From Enterobacter soli ATCC BAA-2102 (GTDB lineage: Bacteria; Pseudomonadota; Gammaproteobacteria; Enterobacterales; Enterobacteriaceae), in contig NZ_LXES01000051.1 of NCBI RefSeq assembly GCF_001654845.1, forward strand, positions 124,001-188,000: DNA of 64,000 nt. The letters are read 5' to 3'. Position 1 is the stretch's first letter, and every line of letters starts with the position of its first letter. Of the stretch, positions 25,644 to 34,144 are shown one piece after another. The notes under the pieces are model-generated. The model was not told the DNA's origin. It did not search any database and was given only the letters and a program-made list of their open reading frames with translations. Both the position numbers and the translations under genes were made by a program.

Positions 25644-26360
25644 TCAGTGCGTCGAAGAAGGTTTTATATGCTGCAACCAGCGTTTTTCAGCCTTGCGGAA
25701 CAGGCTAATCAGGACATACGAAATAATCAAATAGAGTACTGCCGCAATGCCAAACGCGGTAAACGGCTGATAGGTCGCGGAGTTAATATCGCGGGCGATT
25801 TTGAGCAGATCCGGCACGGTGGCCGTAAACGCCAGCGCGGTAGAGTGCAACATCAAAATCACTTCGTTGCTGTATGCCGGCAGCGCGATGCGCAGTGCCG
25901 ATGGCAAAATAATGCAACGATAAAGCTTCACGGAAGAGAACCCGTACGCGCGCGCGGCTTCGATTTCACCATACGGCACCGAGCGAATAGCACCGGCGAA
26001 AATCTCGGTGGTATAGGCGCAGGTATTCAGCGTCAAGGCCAGCACCGTACAGTTCAGACCGCTACGGAAGAAAGCATTCAGCATCTCAGTGCCTTTTACT
26101 ATCTCCAGAGTGTACATACCGGAATAAAACACCAGCAGCTGCACGTATAGCGGCGTACCGCGAAACACGTAAGTAAACAGCCAGATCGGGAACTGGATAA
26201 ATTTATTGTTCGACACGCGGCCAATGGCAAGAAACACCGCCAGAACGCCGCCCATCACCACCGACGAAATCAGCAGCCACAGAGTTATCGCCACACCGGT
26301 AAAGCGATAGCCATCCGTCCACAGCAGCGATTTCCAGTATTCCTGAATAATCTCAATCAC
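25644..26360 (-). CDS. hisM: histidine/lysine-arginine-ornithine ABC transporter permease HisM
   Basis: HisM is one half of the membrane channel. The 238-residue product is a polar amino-acid type permease with five predicted membrane segments and the EAA loop EIEAARAYGFSSVKLYRCIILPSALR, which docks onto HisP. It overlaps the end of hisQ by four bases and precedes hisP by five, so the three are translationally coupled. Confidence 0.97.
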   Translation of the reverse strand: MIEIIQEYWKSLLWTDGYRFTGVAITLWLLISSVVMGGVLAVFLAIGRVSNNKFIQFPIWLFTYVFRGTPLYVQLLVFYSGMYTLEIVKGTEMLNAFFRSGLNCTVLALTLNTCAYTTEIFAGAIRSVPYGEIEAARAYGFSSVKLYRCIILPSALRIALPAYSNEVILMLHSTALAFTATVPDLLKIARDINSATYQPFTAFGIAAVLYLIISYVLISLFRKAEKRWLQHIKPSSTH

Positions 26361-27043
26361 AGGTCAGCCCTCTTCACACCCACGGAGTAGCGACGTTCGA
26401 GCAGAAGCAGCACACCATTGGAGACGGTCGTAAAGACCAGATAGATAACGCCACAGACCACGGCAAAGTAGAACGGCTCCCAGGTACTCTTACCGGCAAG
26501 CTGCGTAGCTTTCACCACGTCTTCCAGCCCAAGCAGAGAAACCAGCGCGGTCGCCTTGAGGATAACCTGCCAGTTGTTGCCGATGCCCGGCAGCGCGTAG
26601 CGCATCATGGCCGGGAACATGATCCGGCGAAATGTTTGTGAGGAGGTAAAACCGAACGCGGTCGCCGCTTCAATGTGCCCTTTCGGCACGGCCATGTAAG
26701 CACCGCGGAAGGTTTCCGTGAAGTACGCGCCGTAGATAAAGCCGAGGGTAATAATACCGGCCACCATTGGGTCGATATCAATTTGCTCCATGCCGATGGC
26801 ATCCGTCAGGCTATTCAGTGCAATCTGGAGGCCGTAAAAAATCAGCAGCATCAACACCAGATCAGGAACACCGCGAATCAGCGTGGTATAACCTTCAAAC
26901 AGCAGCGCCAGAGGTCTGCTCGCCGAAAGCTTTGCCCCCGCACCCACCAGGCCTATCAGCACCGCCAGCACCACAGAGCTGATAGCCAGCTCAAGGGTGA
27001 CCAGCGCGCCTTGTAGAATAACGCCAGAAAATCCGTACAGCAT
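26357..27043 (-). CDS. hisQ: histidine/lysine-arginine-ornithine ABC transporter permease HisQ
   Basis: HisQ is the second channel subunit, paralogous to HisM. The 228-residue product has five membrane segments and its own EAA loop (HIEAATAFGFTSSQTFRRIMFP). It follows hisJ after an 88-base gap that holds a strong GC-rich hairpin, a layout known in Salmonella to give far more binding protein than permease. It overlaps hisM by four bases. Confidence 0.97.
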   Translation of the reverse strand: MLYGFSGVILQGALVTLELAISSVVLAVLIGLVGAGAKLSASRPLALLFEGYTTLIRGVPDLVLMLLIFYGLQIALNSLTDAIGMEQIDIDPMVAGIITLGFIYGAYFTETFRGAYMAVPKGHIEAATAFGFTSSQTFRRIMFPAMMRYALPGIGNNWQVILKATALVSLLGLEDVVKATQLAGKSTWEPFYFAVVCGVIYLVFTTVSNGVLLLLERRYSVGVKRADL

Positions 27044-27086
27044 ACCGCGTGCCCTGTCGTATCGTGAGTAGTGAAACCGTGTCTTT

Positions 27087-27108
27087 TCCCCTCCCTTATC
27101 AGGAGGGG
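27087..27108. terminator. hisJ-hisQ intercistronic hairpin
   Basis: CCCCTCC (27088-27094) pairs with GGAGGGG (27102-27108). There is no U-tract on the minus strand, so it is more likely a transcript-stabilising or attenuating stem that favours hisJ expression over hisQMP. Confidence 0.6.
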
Positions 27109-27131
27109 GCGCACGTTATATGACGGGGTAA

Positions 27132-27914
27132 TTAGCCGCCGTACACGTTGAAATCAAAGTATTTTTTCGCCAGTTTTTCGTAAGTACCGTCAGCACGCAT
27201 TTCTGCAAAGGCTTTGTTCAGTGCTTCACGCAGTTCGTTGTCTTCTTTGCGCAGACCCATGCCGGTGCCCACACCAAAGAGTTTCACATCCTTAATGGAC
27301 GGACCGCCGAACTTGTAATCTTTACCCACAGGCTGTTTCAGGAAGCCTTCGCTTGCAGCGACTTCATCCTGGAATGCGGCATCAATACGGCCAGCCGTCA
27401 GGTCAGCGTAGATATTTTCCTGGCCCTGATAAGAGACAATTTCAATCCCTTTCGGCGCCCAGTGCTCGTTACCGTAGGTTTCCTGAGTGGTTCCCTGCAA
27501 CACGCCCACGCGTTTGCCTTTCAGTGATTCAATCGTTGGCTGGATATCAGACGCTTTTGCCACCACCAGGCGAGAATCCGCAGCGTAGAGTTTGTCCGTG
27601 AAGGCAATTTCCTGCTGGCGTTTTTCGGTGATAGAGAGAGAGGACATGATCACGTCGATTTTTTTCGCTTTCAGCGACGGGATCAGCGCATCCAGTGGGT
27701 TTTCAACGTAGGTACATTGCGCTTTGATACGTTTGCACAGTTCGTTGGCCAGATCGATGTCAAAACCAACCAGTTCCCCTTTCGCATTCTTCGATTCGAA
27801 CGGGGCATAGGTTGGATCAGTACCAATACGAATTTTCTGCGGAATGGCAGCGAAAGCCGCGGTTGTGCTGGAAACGGCCAACACCAGAGAAAGTGACAAT
27901 ATCAGTTTTTTCAT
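27132..27914 (-). CDS. hisJ: histidine ABC transporter substrate-binding protein
   Basis: HisJ is the periplasmic histidine receptor of the transporter. The 260-residue precursor has a signal peptide cleaved after AAFA, so the mature protein starts AIPQKIRIG. The solute-binding family 3 signature GFDIDLANELCKRI follows at about 58-71. The ATG at 27914 has GAGGA upstream; a start four codons earlier has none. It is about 70 percent identical by eye to the adjacent argT product and ends with the same FDFNVYG tail, so the two are tandem duplicates. Confidence 0.96.
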   Translation of the reverse strand: MKKLILSLSLVLAVSSTTAAFAAIPQKIRIGTDPTYAPFESKNAKGELVGFDIDLANELCKRIKAQCTYVENPLDALIPSLKAKKIDVIMSSLSITEKRQQEIAFTDKLYAADSRLVVAKASDIQPTIESLKGKRVGVLQGTTQETYGNEHWAPKGIEIVSYQGQENIYADLTAGRIDAAFQDEVAASEGFLKQPVGKDYKFGGPSIKDVKLFGVGTGMGLRKEDNELREALNKAFAEMRADGTYEKLAKKYFDFNVYGG

Positions 27915-28080
27915 ATCTATCCTCAACAGACTGGATTCTTACGGGATTTTTTACTACGACGGGGTGGCCCTAATGTGCCATTAATCGCCTCCGCAAGGCA
28001 AAAGATAATGCCCCATCAGTGGGATTTTTTGCATCATGAGTGCTTAAGTATGCATTATCAGGCCAATAACTGACCGCCAA

Positions 28081-28097
28081 TGCACCATAATGGTTCA
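28081..28097. promoter_or_regulatory. NtrC-like site between argT and hisJ
   Basis: TGCACCATAATGGTTCA matches the NtrC consensus TGCACCA-N3-TGGTGCA except at one position. It lies 167 bases upstream of hisJ and just downstream of argT, so nitrogen control of hisJQMP is plausible. Confidence 0.5.
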
Positions 28098-28111
28098 CCG
28101 ACACCCGTAAC

Positions 28112-28139
28112 GCACCATGACAGCCCCCTGCCATGGTGC
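28112..28139. terminator. argT 3' hairpin
   Basis: GCACCATG (28112-28119) pairs with CATGGTGC (28132-28139), and inner CAG pairs with CTG. It lies 16 bases after the argT stop on the minus strand and lacks a long U-tract. It could end argT transcription or protect the mRNA. Confidence 0.6.
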
Positions 28140-28155
28140 ATTCCCGTCACAGCGA

Positions 28156-28938
28156 TTAGTCGCCGTATACGTTGAAGTCGAAATATTTCTTCGCCAGTTT
28201 GTCGTAGGTACCGTCTTTACGCAGCTCGGCAAAGGCTTTGTCGAACGCTGCTTTCAGCTCGGTATCGTCTTTGCGCAGGCCAATACCGGTGCCGTCACCA
28301 AAGTATTTTTTGTCTTTAACAGACGGGCCAGCAAATGCGTAATCTTTACCCGCAGGCTGTTTCAGGAAGCCTTCGCTTGCGGCCACTTCGTCCTGGAACG
28401 CCGCATCCAGACGGCCTGCCGCCAGGTCAGAGTAGATCAGGTCCTGGTTCTGGTAAGCCACGACATCCACGCCCTTCTCACGCCAGTTAGCATTGGCGAA
28501 GCCTTCCTGGGTTGAACCCTGAAGAACGCCTACATGCTTGCCTTTCAGCGAGTCGATGGTCGGCTGGATTGGGGAGCCTTTCGCGGCAATTAAACGGGAG
28601 TCTGCGGCGTAGAGCTTGTCAGAGAAGGCAATCTCCTGCTGACGTTTTTCGGTGATGGAAAGAGAGGAGATAATGGCGTCAATTTTCTTGGCTTTCAGCG
28701 ACGGGATCAGCGCGTCGAAGTCACTGCCCACCCATGTGCATTTCACCGCAATGCGTTTGCACATTTCATTTCCCAGATCGATATCAAACCCAACGAAATC
28801 GCCTTTCGCATCCTTGGAAGAGAATGGCGCGTAGGTTGCGTCTGTACCAATACGTACTGTCTGTGGAAGTGCCGCGTAGCTACCTGCTGCTGCACTTAAC
28901 CCCACGAGCAAAGACAGAGCCAAAACCGTCTTCTTCAT
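28156..28938 (-). CDS. argT: lysine/arginine/ornithine ABC transporter substrate-binding protein
   Basis: ArgT (LAO protein) delivers lysine, arginine and ornithine to the same HisQMP membrane complex that HisJ uses. The 260-residue precursor has a signal peptide ending GSYA and a mature start ALPQTVRIG. GFDIDLGNEMCKRI is the family 3 signature. Upstream lie a sigma-54 promoter and a distant NtrC-like site, matching the known nitrogen control of argT in Salmonella. It is transcribed separately from hisJ, with a hairpin between. Confidence 0.96.
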   Translation of the reverse strand: MKKTVLALSLLVGLSAAAGSYAALPQTVRIGTDATYAPFSSKDAKGDFVGFDIDLGNEMCKRIAVKCTWVGSDFDALIPSLKAKKIDAIISSLSITEKRQQEIAFSDKLYAADSRLIAAKGSPIQPTIDSLKGKHVGVLQGSTQEGFANANWREKGVDVVAYQNQDLIYSDLAAGRLDAAFQDEVAASEGFLKQPAGKDYAFAGPSVKDKKYFGDGTGIGLRKDDTELKAAFDKAFAELRKDGTYDKLAKKYFDFNVYGD

Positions 28939-29004
28939 ACATTTACCCTCAAGTACCGTGATTTTATTATGTATTGTGTTGTGTGTTGTGTTGCAGGCTT
29001 CTCT

Positions 29005-29020
29005 TGCAGGTCTTATGCCA
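29005..29020 (-). promoter_or_regulatory. sigma-54 promoter of argT
   Basis: On the minus strand TGGCATAAGACCTGCA has the -24 GG and -12 GC ten bases apart, as sigma-54 requires. It lies about 67 bases upstream of the argT start. Confidence 0.7.
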
Positions 29021-29206
29021 CATTGCCGTCTGGTGAAAAAATCGACGTTAAATATGTTAATAAAACGTTGCGATATTGCCTTAATGGTGAAAGATAGCAG
29101 GTCTGCCGAACGAACCGGAAAGAGAAAAAGGGAAAAAACGAATTAAATGTTGAGGATATGATCGCGGTTGCAGTTTTGCCCTGAAACAGGGCAACTTGTC
29201 TTTTCA

Positions 29207-29223
29207 TGCACGCTGCTGGTGCA
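29207..29223. promoter_or_regulatory. NtrC-like enhancer upstream of argT
   Basis: TGCACGCTGCTGGTGCA fits TGCACCA-N3-TGGTGCA at 12 of 14 fixed positions. It lies about 190 bases upstream of the sigma-54 promoter and just before the ubiX stop, a workable enhancer distance. Confidence 0.6.
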
Positions 29224-29228
29224 CAGAT

Positions 29229-29798
29229 TCAGGCGCCTTGCCAGCGCGTGAAAAGGTCTTCGGGCAGGTCGATATCAAACTGATCCAGCACGCGGTTAAC
29301 CGTTTGATTAATCACATCATCCAGAGACTCCGGGCGATGATAGAACGCCGGAACTGGCGGCATGATAACGGCACCCAGTTCTGCCGCCTGGGTCATTAAG
29401 CGCAGATGCCCCAGGTGCAGTGGCGTTTCGCGTACGCATAATACCAGCGGGCGGCGCTCTTTCAGCACCACATCCGCCGCGCGTGTCACCAGCGTATCGG
29501 TATAGCTGTTAACGATGCCGGAGAGGGTTTTGATTGAGCAGGGCAAAATCACCATTCCTGCCGTTTTAAACGAACCCGAAGAGATGCTGGCCGCGATATC
29601 ACGGGCATCGTGAACCACATCAGCCAGAGACTGAACATCGCGCAGGGAGAAATCGGTTTCGAGGGAGAGCGTCTGACGCGCCGCCTGGCTCATCACCAGA
29701 TGGGTTTCCACTTCTGCCACATCACGCAGTACCTGCAACAGACGGACGCCGTAAATTGCGCCGCTGGCACCGCTTATCCCTACAATGAGTCGTTTCAT
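29229..29798 (-). CDS. ubiX: flavin prenyltransferase UbiX
   Basis: UbiX makes the prenylated FMN cofactor used by the decarboxylase UbiD in ubiquinone synthesis. The 189-residue product has the flavoprotein opening MKRLIVGISGASGAIYGVRL and the phosphate-binding SSGSFKTAGMVILPCS, then LCVRETPLHLGHL and the C-terminal DQFDIDLPEDLFTRW. It follows purF by 89 bases, with a perfect 12-bp stem-loop between, in the conserved cvpA-purF-ubiX order. Confidence 0.96.
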   Translation of the reverse strand: MKRLIVGISGASGAIYGVRLLQVLRDVAEVETHLVMSQAARQTLSLETDFSLRDVQSLADVVHDARDIAASISSGSFKTAGMVILPCSIKTLSGIVNSYTDTLVTRAADVVLKERRPLVLCVRETPLHLGHLRLMTQAAELGAVIMPPVPAFYHRPESLDDVINQTVNRVLDQFDIDLPEDLFTRWQGA

Positions 29799-29852
29799 GA
29801 TTTTTGCCCTTGCCGATTTCAGGGCTGACTGTGCAGGATTTTACGGGGAGTT

Positions 29853-29880
29853 GCAAGTGAGGGCGAACGCCCTCACTTGC
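29853..29880. terminator. purF 3' stem-loop
   Basis: GCAAGTGAGGGC (29853-29864) pairs perfectly with GCCCTCACTTGC (29869-29880) around a 4-base loop. It begins 7 bases after the purF stop. No U-tract follows on the minus strand, so partial termination or 3' protection is more likely than full termination. Confidence 0.65.
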
Positions 29881-29887
29881 CGAAACA

Positions 29888-31405
29888 TCAACCTTCGTTG
29901 TGCATCTCTAAGCTTTCGAGATCGTTTTGCAGCTGGACGGCTTTCGCATCGTCGTTGCGCAGCGAATCAAGGTAGTCGAGATACTGCTGGTCAACGTCTT
30001 TAGTCACATACACACCGTTAAACACGGAACATTCGAACTGCTGAATATCTGGGTTCTCGGCGCGCACGGCGTCGATCAGATCGTTCAGGTCCTGGAAAAT
30101 CAGGCCGTCGGCACCGATGATCTGGCGAATTTCGTCCACTTCGCGGCCGTGAGCAATCAGCTCATTGGCGGTTGGCATATCGATGCCATACACGTTCGGG
30201 AAGCGAATTTCCGGTGCCGCAGAGGCCAGGTACACTTTCTTCGCACCGGCTTCACGCGCCATCTCGATAATCTGCTCAGACGTGGTACCACGCACGATGG
30301 AGTCATCCACCAGCAGCACGTTCTTGTCACGGAACTCAGCGCGGTTGGCGTTCAGCTTACGGCGCACGGATTTACGGCGCAGCTGCTGGCCCGGCATGAT
30401 GAAGGTACGGCCAACGTAGCGGTTTTTCACGAAACCCTGACGGTATGGCTTATCCAGAATGCGGGCGATTTCCAGAGCGATATCGCAGGAGGTTTCCGGG
30501 ATTGGAATAACCACGTCGATATCCAGATCGTCCCACTCGCGGGCAATCTTCTCGCCCAGTTTGGTTCCCATGTTCACGCGTGCGCTGTACACAGAAATCT
30601 TGTCAATGAAGGAGTCAGGACGCGCGAAATAGACGTATTCAAACAGGCACGGGTTGCTGACCGGGTTGTCGGCACACTGGCGGGTAAACAGCTGGCCCTT
30701 CTCAGTGATGTAAACCGCTTCACCTGGTGCAACGTCACGCAGGAATTCAAAGCCCAGGGTATCCAGCGCCACGCTTTCAGAGGCAACCATATATTCAGTA
30801 CGGCCATCGCCAAGATCGCGTTTGCCAAGCACCAGCGGACGGATACCGTTTGGATCGCGGAAGGCAACCATCCCGTGACCGATAATCATCGCCACACAGG
30901 CATACGCACCACGGATCTGGCGGTTAGTCGCGGCAACGGCGGCAAAAATGTTATCTGCTTCCAGCGGATAATGGCGGAAGTTATCCAGTTCGCTGGCGAA
31001 GATGTTGAGCAGGATTTCAGAATCAGAGGTGGTGTTAATGTGGCGACGTTTCTCTTCGAACAGCTTTTTACGCAGCTCATGGGCGTTGGTCAGGTTGCCG
31101 TTGTGGGCAAGCGTGATGCCGTATGGAGAGTTAACGTAGAAAGGCTGAGCCTCAGAGGCGCTGGAGCTGCCAGCGGTAGGATAACGAACGTGACCAATCC
31201 CCATATTACCTTGCAGGCGCTGCATATGGCGGGCTTCAAACACATCGTTTACCAGGCCGTTTGCTTTACGTAAACGGAAGCAGTTGTGTGCATCAATGGT
31301 GATGATGCCTGCTGCATCCTGTCCACGGTGCTGAAGCACCGATAATGCGTCATAAATAGACTGGTTTACCGGCATGAAACCGGCGATACCGACAATACCG
31401 CACAT
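29888..31405 (-). CDS. purF: amidophosphoribosyltransferase
   Basis: PurF commits phosphoribosyl pyrophosphate to purine synthesis by replacing pyrophosphate with glutamine-derived ammonia. The 505-residue product starts MCGIVGIAG; Cys2 becomes the N-terminal nucleophile of the glutaminase domain (to about 235). The phosphoribosyltransferase domain carries the PRPP motif NVLLVDDSIVRGTTSEQI at about 362-379. It follows cvpA by 33 bases, and the PurR box upstream of cvpA controls both. Confidence 0.98.
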   Translation of the reverse strand: MCGIVGIAGFMPVNQSIYDALSVLQHRGQDAAGIITIDAHNCFRLRKANGLVNDVFEARHMQRLQGNMGIGHVRYPTAGSSSASEAQPFYVNSPYGITLAHNGNLTNAHELRKKLFEEKRRHINTTSDSEILLNIFASELDNFRHYPLEADNIFAAVAATNRQIRGAYACVAMIIGHGMVAFRDPNGIRPLVLGKRDLGDGRTEYMVASESVALDTLGFEFLRDVAPGEAVYITEKGQLFTRQCADNPVSNPCLFEYVYFARPDSFIDKISVYSARVNMGTKLGEKIAREWDDLDIDVVIPIPETSCDIALEIARILDKPYRQGFVKNRYVGRTFIMPGQQLRRKSVRRKLNANRAEFRDKNVLLVDDSIVRGTTSEQIIEMAREAGAKKVYLASAAPEIRFPNVYGIDMPTANELIAHGREVDEIRQIIGADGLIFQDLNDLIDAVRAENPDIQQFECSVFNGVYVTKDVDQQYLDYLDSLRNDDAKAVQLQNDLESLEMHNEG

Positions 31406-31438
31406 TCGTCTTTTCCTCGTTAAGCCACATCTCAGGGT

Positions 31439-31927
31439 TTATGCCCTGGGCAAGAAACTCGACGAGCTTTGCAGATAGTCAAAGAACCATCTGATGATGA
31501 AGCTGAACTCTGGAATGAGCTGCGACTTCTGCCAGTCTTCACTTTTTGAGAAACCGGTAAAGGTATCAAGGAAGAACAGTATCGCGGCTACAATCAGCAC
31601 GCCTCGCAACGCCCCGAAACAGATCCCGAGCACCCTGTCCGTTCCTGACAGACCGGTTTTCTCGACCAGTTGACCTATCACGTAATTCACGATAGCGCCG
31701 ACTAACAGCGTCGCGATAAACAATACCGCGATGGCGATTCCATTTCGGACCAGTTCATCTTCAAAGCCCGTGAACCAGACAGACAGGTAAGTGTAGTAAT
31801 GACTGGCAACAAAGAAAGCACAACCCCATGTCACCAGCGATAACGCTTCACGAACAAAGCCACGGATCAGGCTAACCAGACAGGAAAAACCAATCACCGC
31901 AATGATGGCGTAATCAATCCAGACCAT
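31439..31927 (-). CDS. cvpA: colicin V production protein CvpA
   Basis: CvpA is a four-helix inner-membrane protein first found as needed for colicin V export and later linked to bile-salt and envelope stress resistance; its molecular action is unknown. I start it at 31927 (MVWIDYAIIAVIGFSCLVSLI), which gives the standard 162 residues and follows GGGA. Membrane segments lie at about 6-24, 31-50, 65-85 and 103-123. It is the first gene of the cvpA-purF-ubiX unit. Confidence 0.95.
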   Translation of the reverse strand: MVWIDYAIIAVIGFSCLVSLIRGFVREALSLVTWGCAFFVASHYYTYLSVWFTGFEDELVRNGIAIAVLFIATLLVGAIVNYVIGQLVEKTGLSGTDRVLGICFGALRGVLIVAAILFFLDTFTGFSKSEDWQKSQLIPEFSFIIRWFFDYLQSSSSFLPRA

Positions 31928-31983
31928 ATGTGTCCCACGATTAAACGCCCTGTCATCCAGTTCGGGGCGAATTCTAACAGAAA

Positions 31984-31999
31984 AAGAAAACGTTTGCGT
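31984..31999. promoter_or_regulatory. PurR operator upstream of cvpA-purF
   Basis: On the minus strand ACGCAAACGTTTTCTT matches the PurR consensus (ACGCAAACGTTTNCNT) without mismatch. It lies 57 bases upstream of cvpA, as in E. coli, so purine repression of cvpA-purF is expected. Confidence 0.92.
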
Positions 32000-32023
32000 A
32001 GGGATTTCCTTCCCGCGCGTAAA

Positions 32024-32054
32024 TAAAAAAGGCGCTGAAAAAATGTTCAACGCC
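32024..32054 (-). terminator. dedD intrinsic terminator
   Basis: On the minus strand GGCGTTGA (32054-32047) pairs with TCAGCGCC (32038-32031) and is followed by TTTTTT. It ends the folC-dedD unit before the cvpA promoter. Confidence 0.8.
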
Positions 32055-32087
32055 ACAGGCTTTTTACGTCTCTGCGGACGTATGTTT

Positions 32088-32111
32088 CCCTCACCCCAGT
32101 GGGGAGAGAGG
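32088..32111. repeat. short relative of the dispersed intergenic repeat
   Basis: CCCTCACCCCAGTGGGGAGAGAGG resembles the hairpin half of the 47-base repeat seen at 24802, 44733 and 54420 but lacks its left part. It lies just after the dedD stop. Confidence 0.5.
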
Positions 32112-32115
32112 AAGA

Positions 32116-32817
32116 TCAGTTCGCACTGTAATTCATCACCACACCGCTCAGACCAGAGATTTGCTTCAGTTCGCCAAGCGAACCTTTCAGCTTATCTTTC
32201 GACGCTTCTGGCCCCACAAGAATACGGGTGATTTTACCCTGTACTGGCGTGGAAGGTGAAGTGTAAACCCGATAACCCGCACCGCGCAGTTTGCCCACTA
32301 CCTCATTGACTTTATCGGCATTTTTTAGCGCACCGAGCTGCACAACGTAGGCTTTACCGGTTGGGGCAGCATCCTGCTGGGCCGGTTTTGCCGGAGGCGG
32401 CGTTTCTGACGCTGCCGCAAGCTGATCGGCGGTTTTATCACGCTGCGGTTTTGGCTGTGGTTTCTCGACAGGTTTCGGTTTTTCAACAGGCTTAGGCTGT
32501 TCAACCGGAACAGGCACAGGATCGATTTCACTGTTGGTGTTCACTGCCAGACGAGAGGGATCGAGCGACGGTGCCGCAGCATCCCCTGCCCGCACCTCTT
32601 CAGCCGCACCTTCAGGGGGCTGAGCAGGCAGAGCCTGCGTGGCAGCCGGAGACATGTCAGGCTCGTCACGATCGCCCGGTTTAGGGACCAGCGGGATTGC
32701 CGCAAATTCGTCCTGATAATGCTTTTTCTGCCCGTCGAGCAACCCGGGGAGAATAATCACCCCCAGCGCAACAAGCACAATGGTTCCTGTTAAACGGTTC
32801 TGAAACTTACTCGCCAC
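32116..32817 (-). CDS. dedD: cell division protein DedD (SPOR domain)
   Basis: DedD is an inner-membrane protein that localises to the division site and promotes FtsWI activity. The 233-residue product has a short cytoplasmic N-terminus, one membrane helix (about 10-27), a long linker with PKPVEKPKPVEKPQPKPQ-type proline/lysine repeats (about 105-150), and a C-terminal SPOR domain (about 155-230, KAYVVQLGALKNADKVNEVV) that binds denuded peptidoglycan. Its start overlaps the end of folC by 11 bases. Confidence 0.95.
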   Translation of the reverse strand: MASKFQNRLTGTIVLVALGVIILPGLLDGQKKHYQDEFAAIPLVPKPGDRDEPDMSPAATQALPAQPPEGAAEEVRAGDAAAPSLDPSRLAVNTNSEIDPVPVPVEQPKPVEKPKPVEKPQPKPQRDKTADQLAAASETPPPAKPAQQDAAPTGKAYVVQLGALKNADKVNEVVGKLRGAGYRVYTSPSTPVQGKITRILVGPEASKDKLKGSLGELKQISGLSGVVMNYSAN

Positions 32818-34075
32818 CGGTTCTCCCCGCGTCCATCACTTCCATGACATGTGCTACTGTGTGGAACGACCCACACACCAGCACGGTATCTTCTGGGTTA
32901 GCATCTGCCATCGCAGCTTCCCAGGCCAGCGCCACGCTTTTATAGATTTCGCCTTTGCCGAGATGTTCCATCAACTGTTCGGCAGTGGCGCCACGTGGCC
33001 CTTCCAGTGGAGCACAATACCAGCAATCGACCACAGTCTCCATGCAGGCCAGCGTACCAGCGATATCTTTATCATGAAGCATACCGATAACCGCCAGCAC
33101 GCGCCCGGTTTTTGGTAACGATTTAAGACGTCCGGCAAGATATGCCGCCGCATGGGGGTTGTGCGCCACATCCAGGATCAGGCGCGGTGACTCGCTGACA
33201 ATCTGGAAACGCCCGGGCAGAATCGCATTCTGAATGCCATCACGAATGGCCTGTTCGCTAACATTCAGCCCACTGGCGCGCAGTGCAGCCAGCGCGGTTG
33301 CCGCGTTCGGCTGTGGCACCTGCGGCAGCGGCAGGTTATCCAGCACGCCCTGAGCATCGCTGAAACGCCAGCCGTTATCCTGCACCTCATACTGCCAGTC
33401 AACGCCGCGACGCAGCAGCACAGCGCCCTTCTCTTTCGCCACATCATCAATGGTGTGCGGCATATCCGGCTCACCGACCACAGCAGGCCTGCTGGCGCGG
33501 AAGATACCGGCTTTCTCGCGGCCAATGCTTTCTCTGTCCGGCCCCAGCCAGTCGGTATGATCCAGGGCAATGCTGGTTACCACGGAGACATCCGCGTCCA
33601 CCATATTGGTGGCATCCAGACGCCCGCCCAGGCCAACTTCCAGGATCACGACATCCAGCTGCGCCTGCTTGAACAGCCACAATGCGGAAAGGGTACCGTA
33701 TTCAAAATAGGTTAATGAGATCTCACCGCGCGCGGCCTCGATTTCCGCAAACGAAGCGGTATGGGCAGATTCCGGCAGTTCGCTGTTCTGCACGCGCACG
33801 CGCTCGGTGTAACGTACCAGATGCGGAGAGCTGTAAACGCCAACCTTAAAGCCCGCAGCCATCAGCATCGATTCCAGCGTGCGGCAGGTGGTGCCTTTAC
33901 CGTTAGTGCCCGCAACGGTAAACACGAACGGCGCGGGTTTTAACACGCCCAGACGCGTGGCGACCTGGCTTACGCGCTCAAGTCCCATATCGATGGTTTT
34001 ACTGTGCAGGTTTTCCAGATAAGAAAGCCACGCGGCCAGGGGCGACGTGGCTTGGGGAATGCTTTTATTTTCCAT
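32807..34075 (-). CDS. folC: dihydrofolate synthase / folylpolyglutamate synthase
   Basis: FolC joins glutamate to dihydropteroate and lengthens the polyglutamate tail of folates. The 422-residue product is a Mur-ligase-type enzyme with the ATP loop TVAGTNGKGTTCRTLE at about 53-68, LEVGLGGRLDATN and DVAHNPHA. Length and ends agree with E. coli FolC. It lies downstream of accD after a terminator-like hairpin and overlaps dedD. Confidence 0.97.
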   Translation of the reverse strand: MENKSIPQATSPLAAWLSYLENLHSKTIDMGLERVSQVATRLGVLKPAPFVFTVAGTNGKGTTCRTLESMLMAAGFKVGVYSSPHLVRYTERVRVQNSELPESAHTASFAEIEAARGEISLTYFEYGTLSALWLFKQAQLDVVILEVGLGGRLDATNMVDADVSVVTSIALDHTDWLGPDRESIGREKAGIFRASRPAVVGEPDMPHTIDDVAKEKGAVLLRRGVDWQYEVQDNGWRFSDAQGVLDNLPLPQVPQPNAATALAALRASGLNVSEQAIRDGIQNAILPGRFQIVSESPRLILDVAHNPHAAAYLAGRLKSLPKTGRVLAVIGMLHDKDIAGTLACMETVVDCWYCAPLEGPRGATAEQLMEHLGKGEIYKSVALAWEAAMADANPEDTVLVCGSFHTVAHVMEVMDAGRTGGE

Positions 34076-34106
34076 GATGCCCGGTTGTCATTAACGATTA
34101 GAAAGA

Positions 34107-34138
34107 AAAAGGGCAGCGCCAACCGGCCCTGCCCTTTT
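34107..34138 (-). terminator. accD intrinsic terminator
   Basis: AAAAGGGCAG (34107-34116) pairs with CTGCCCTTTT (34129-34138). On the minus strand it follows the accD stop by seven bases and ends in TTTTC, ahead of folC. Confidence 0.75.
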
Positions 34139-34144
34139 CAGTTA

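Noticed and set aside
27132..28938. hisJ and argT as a recent segmental duplication or assembly error
   Set aside because: The two genes differ throughout, and have different signal peptides and upstream regions. The tandem pair is the normal arrangement in enterobacteria.
29927..31273. 448-codon open frame on the plus strand opposite purF
   Set aside because: It is fully inside purF, has no ribosome binding site or promoter that I can see, and its composition is that of an antisense shadow.
32340..32640. Repetitive proline/lysine-coding stretch in dedD as a DNA repeat array
   Set aside because: It is the low-complexity linker of DedD, in frame and expected for the family; it is not a CRISPR or tandem repeat locus.
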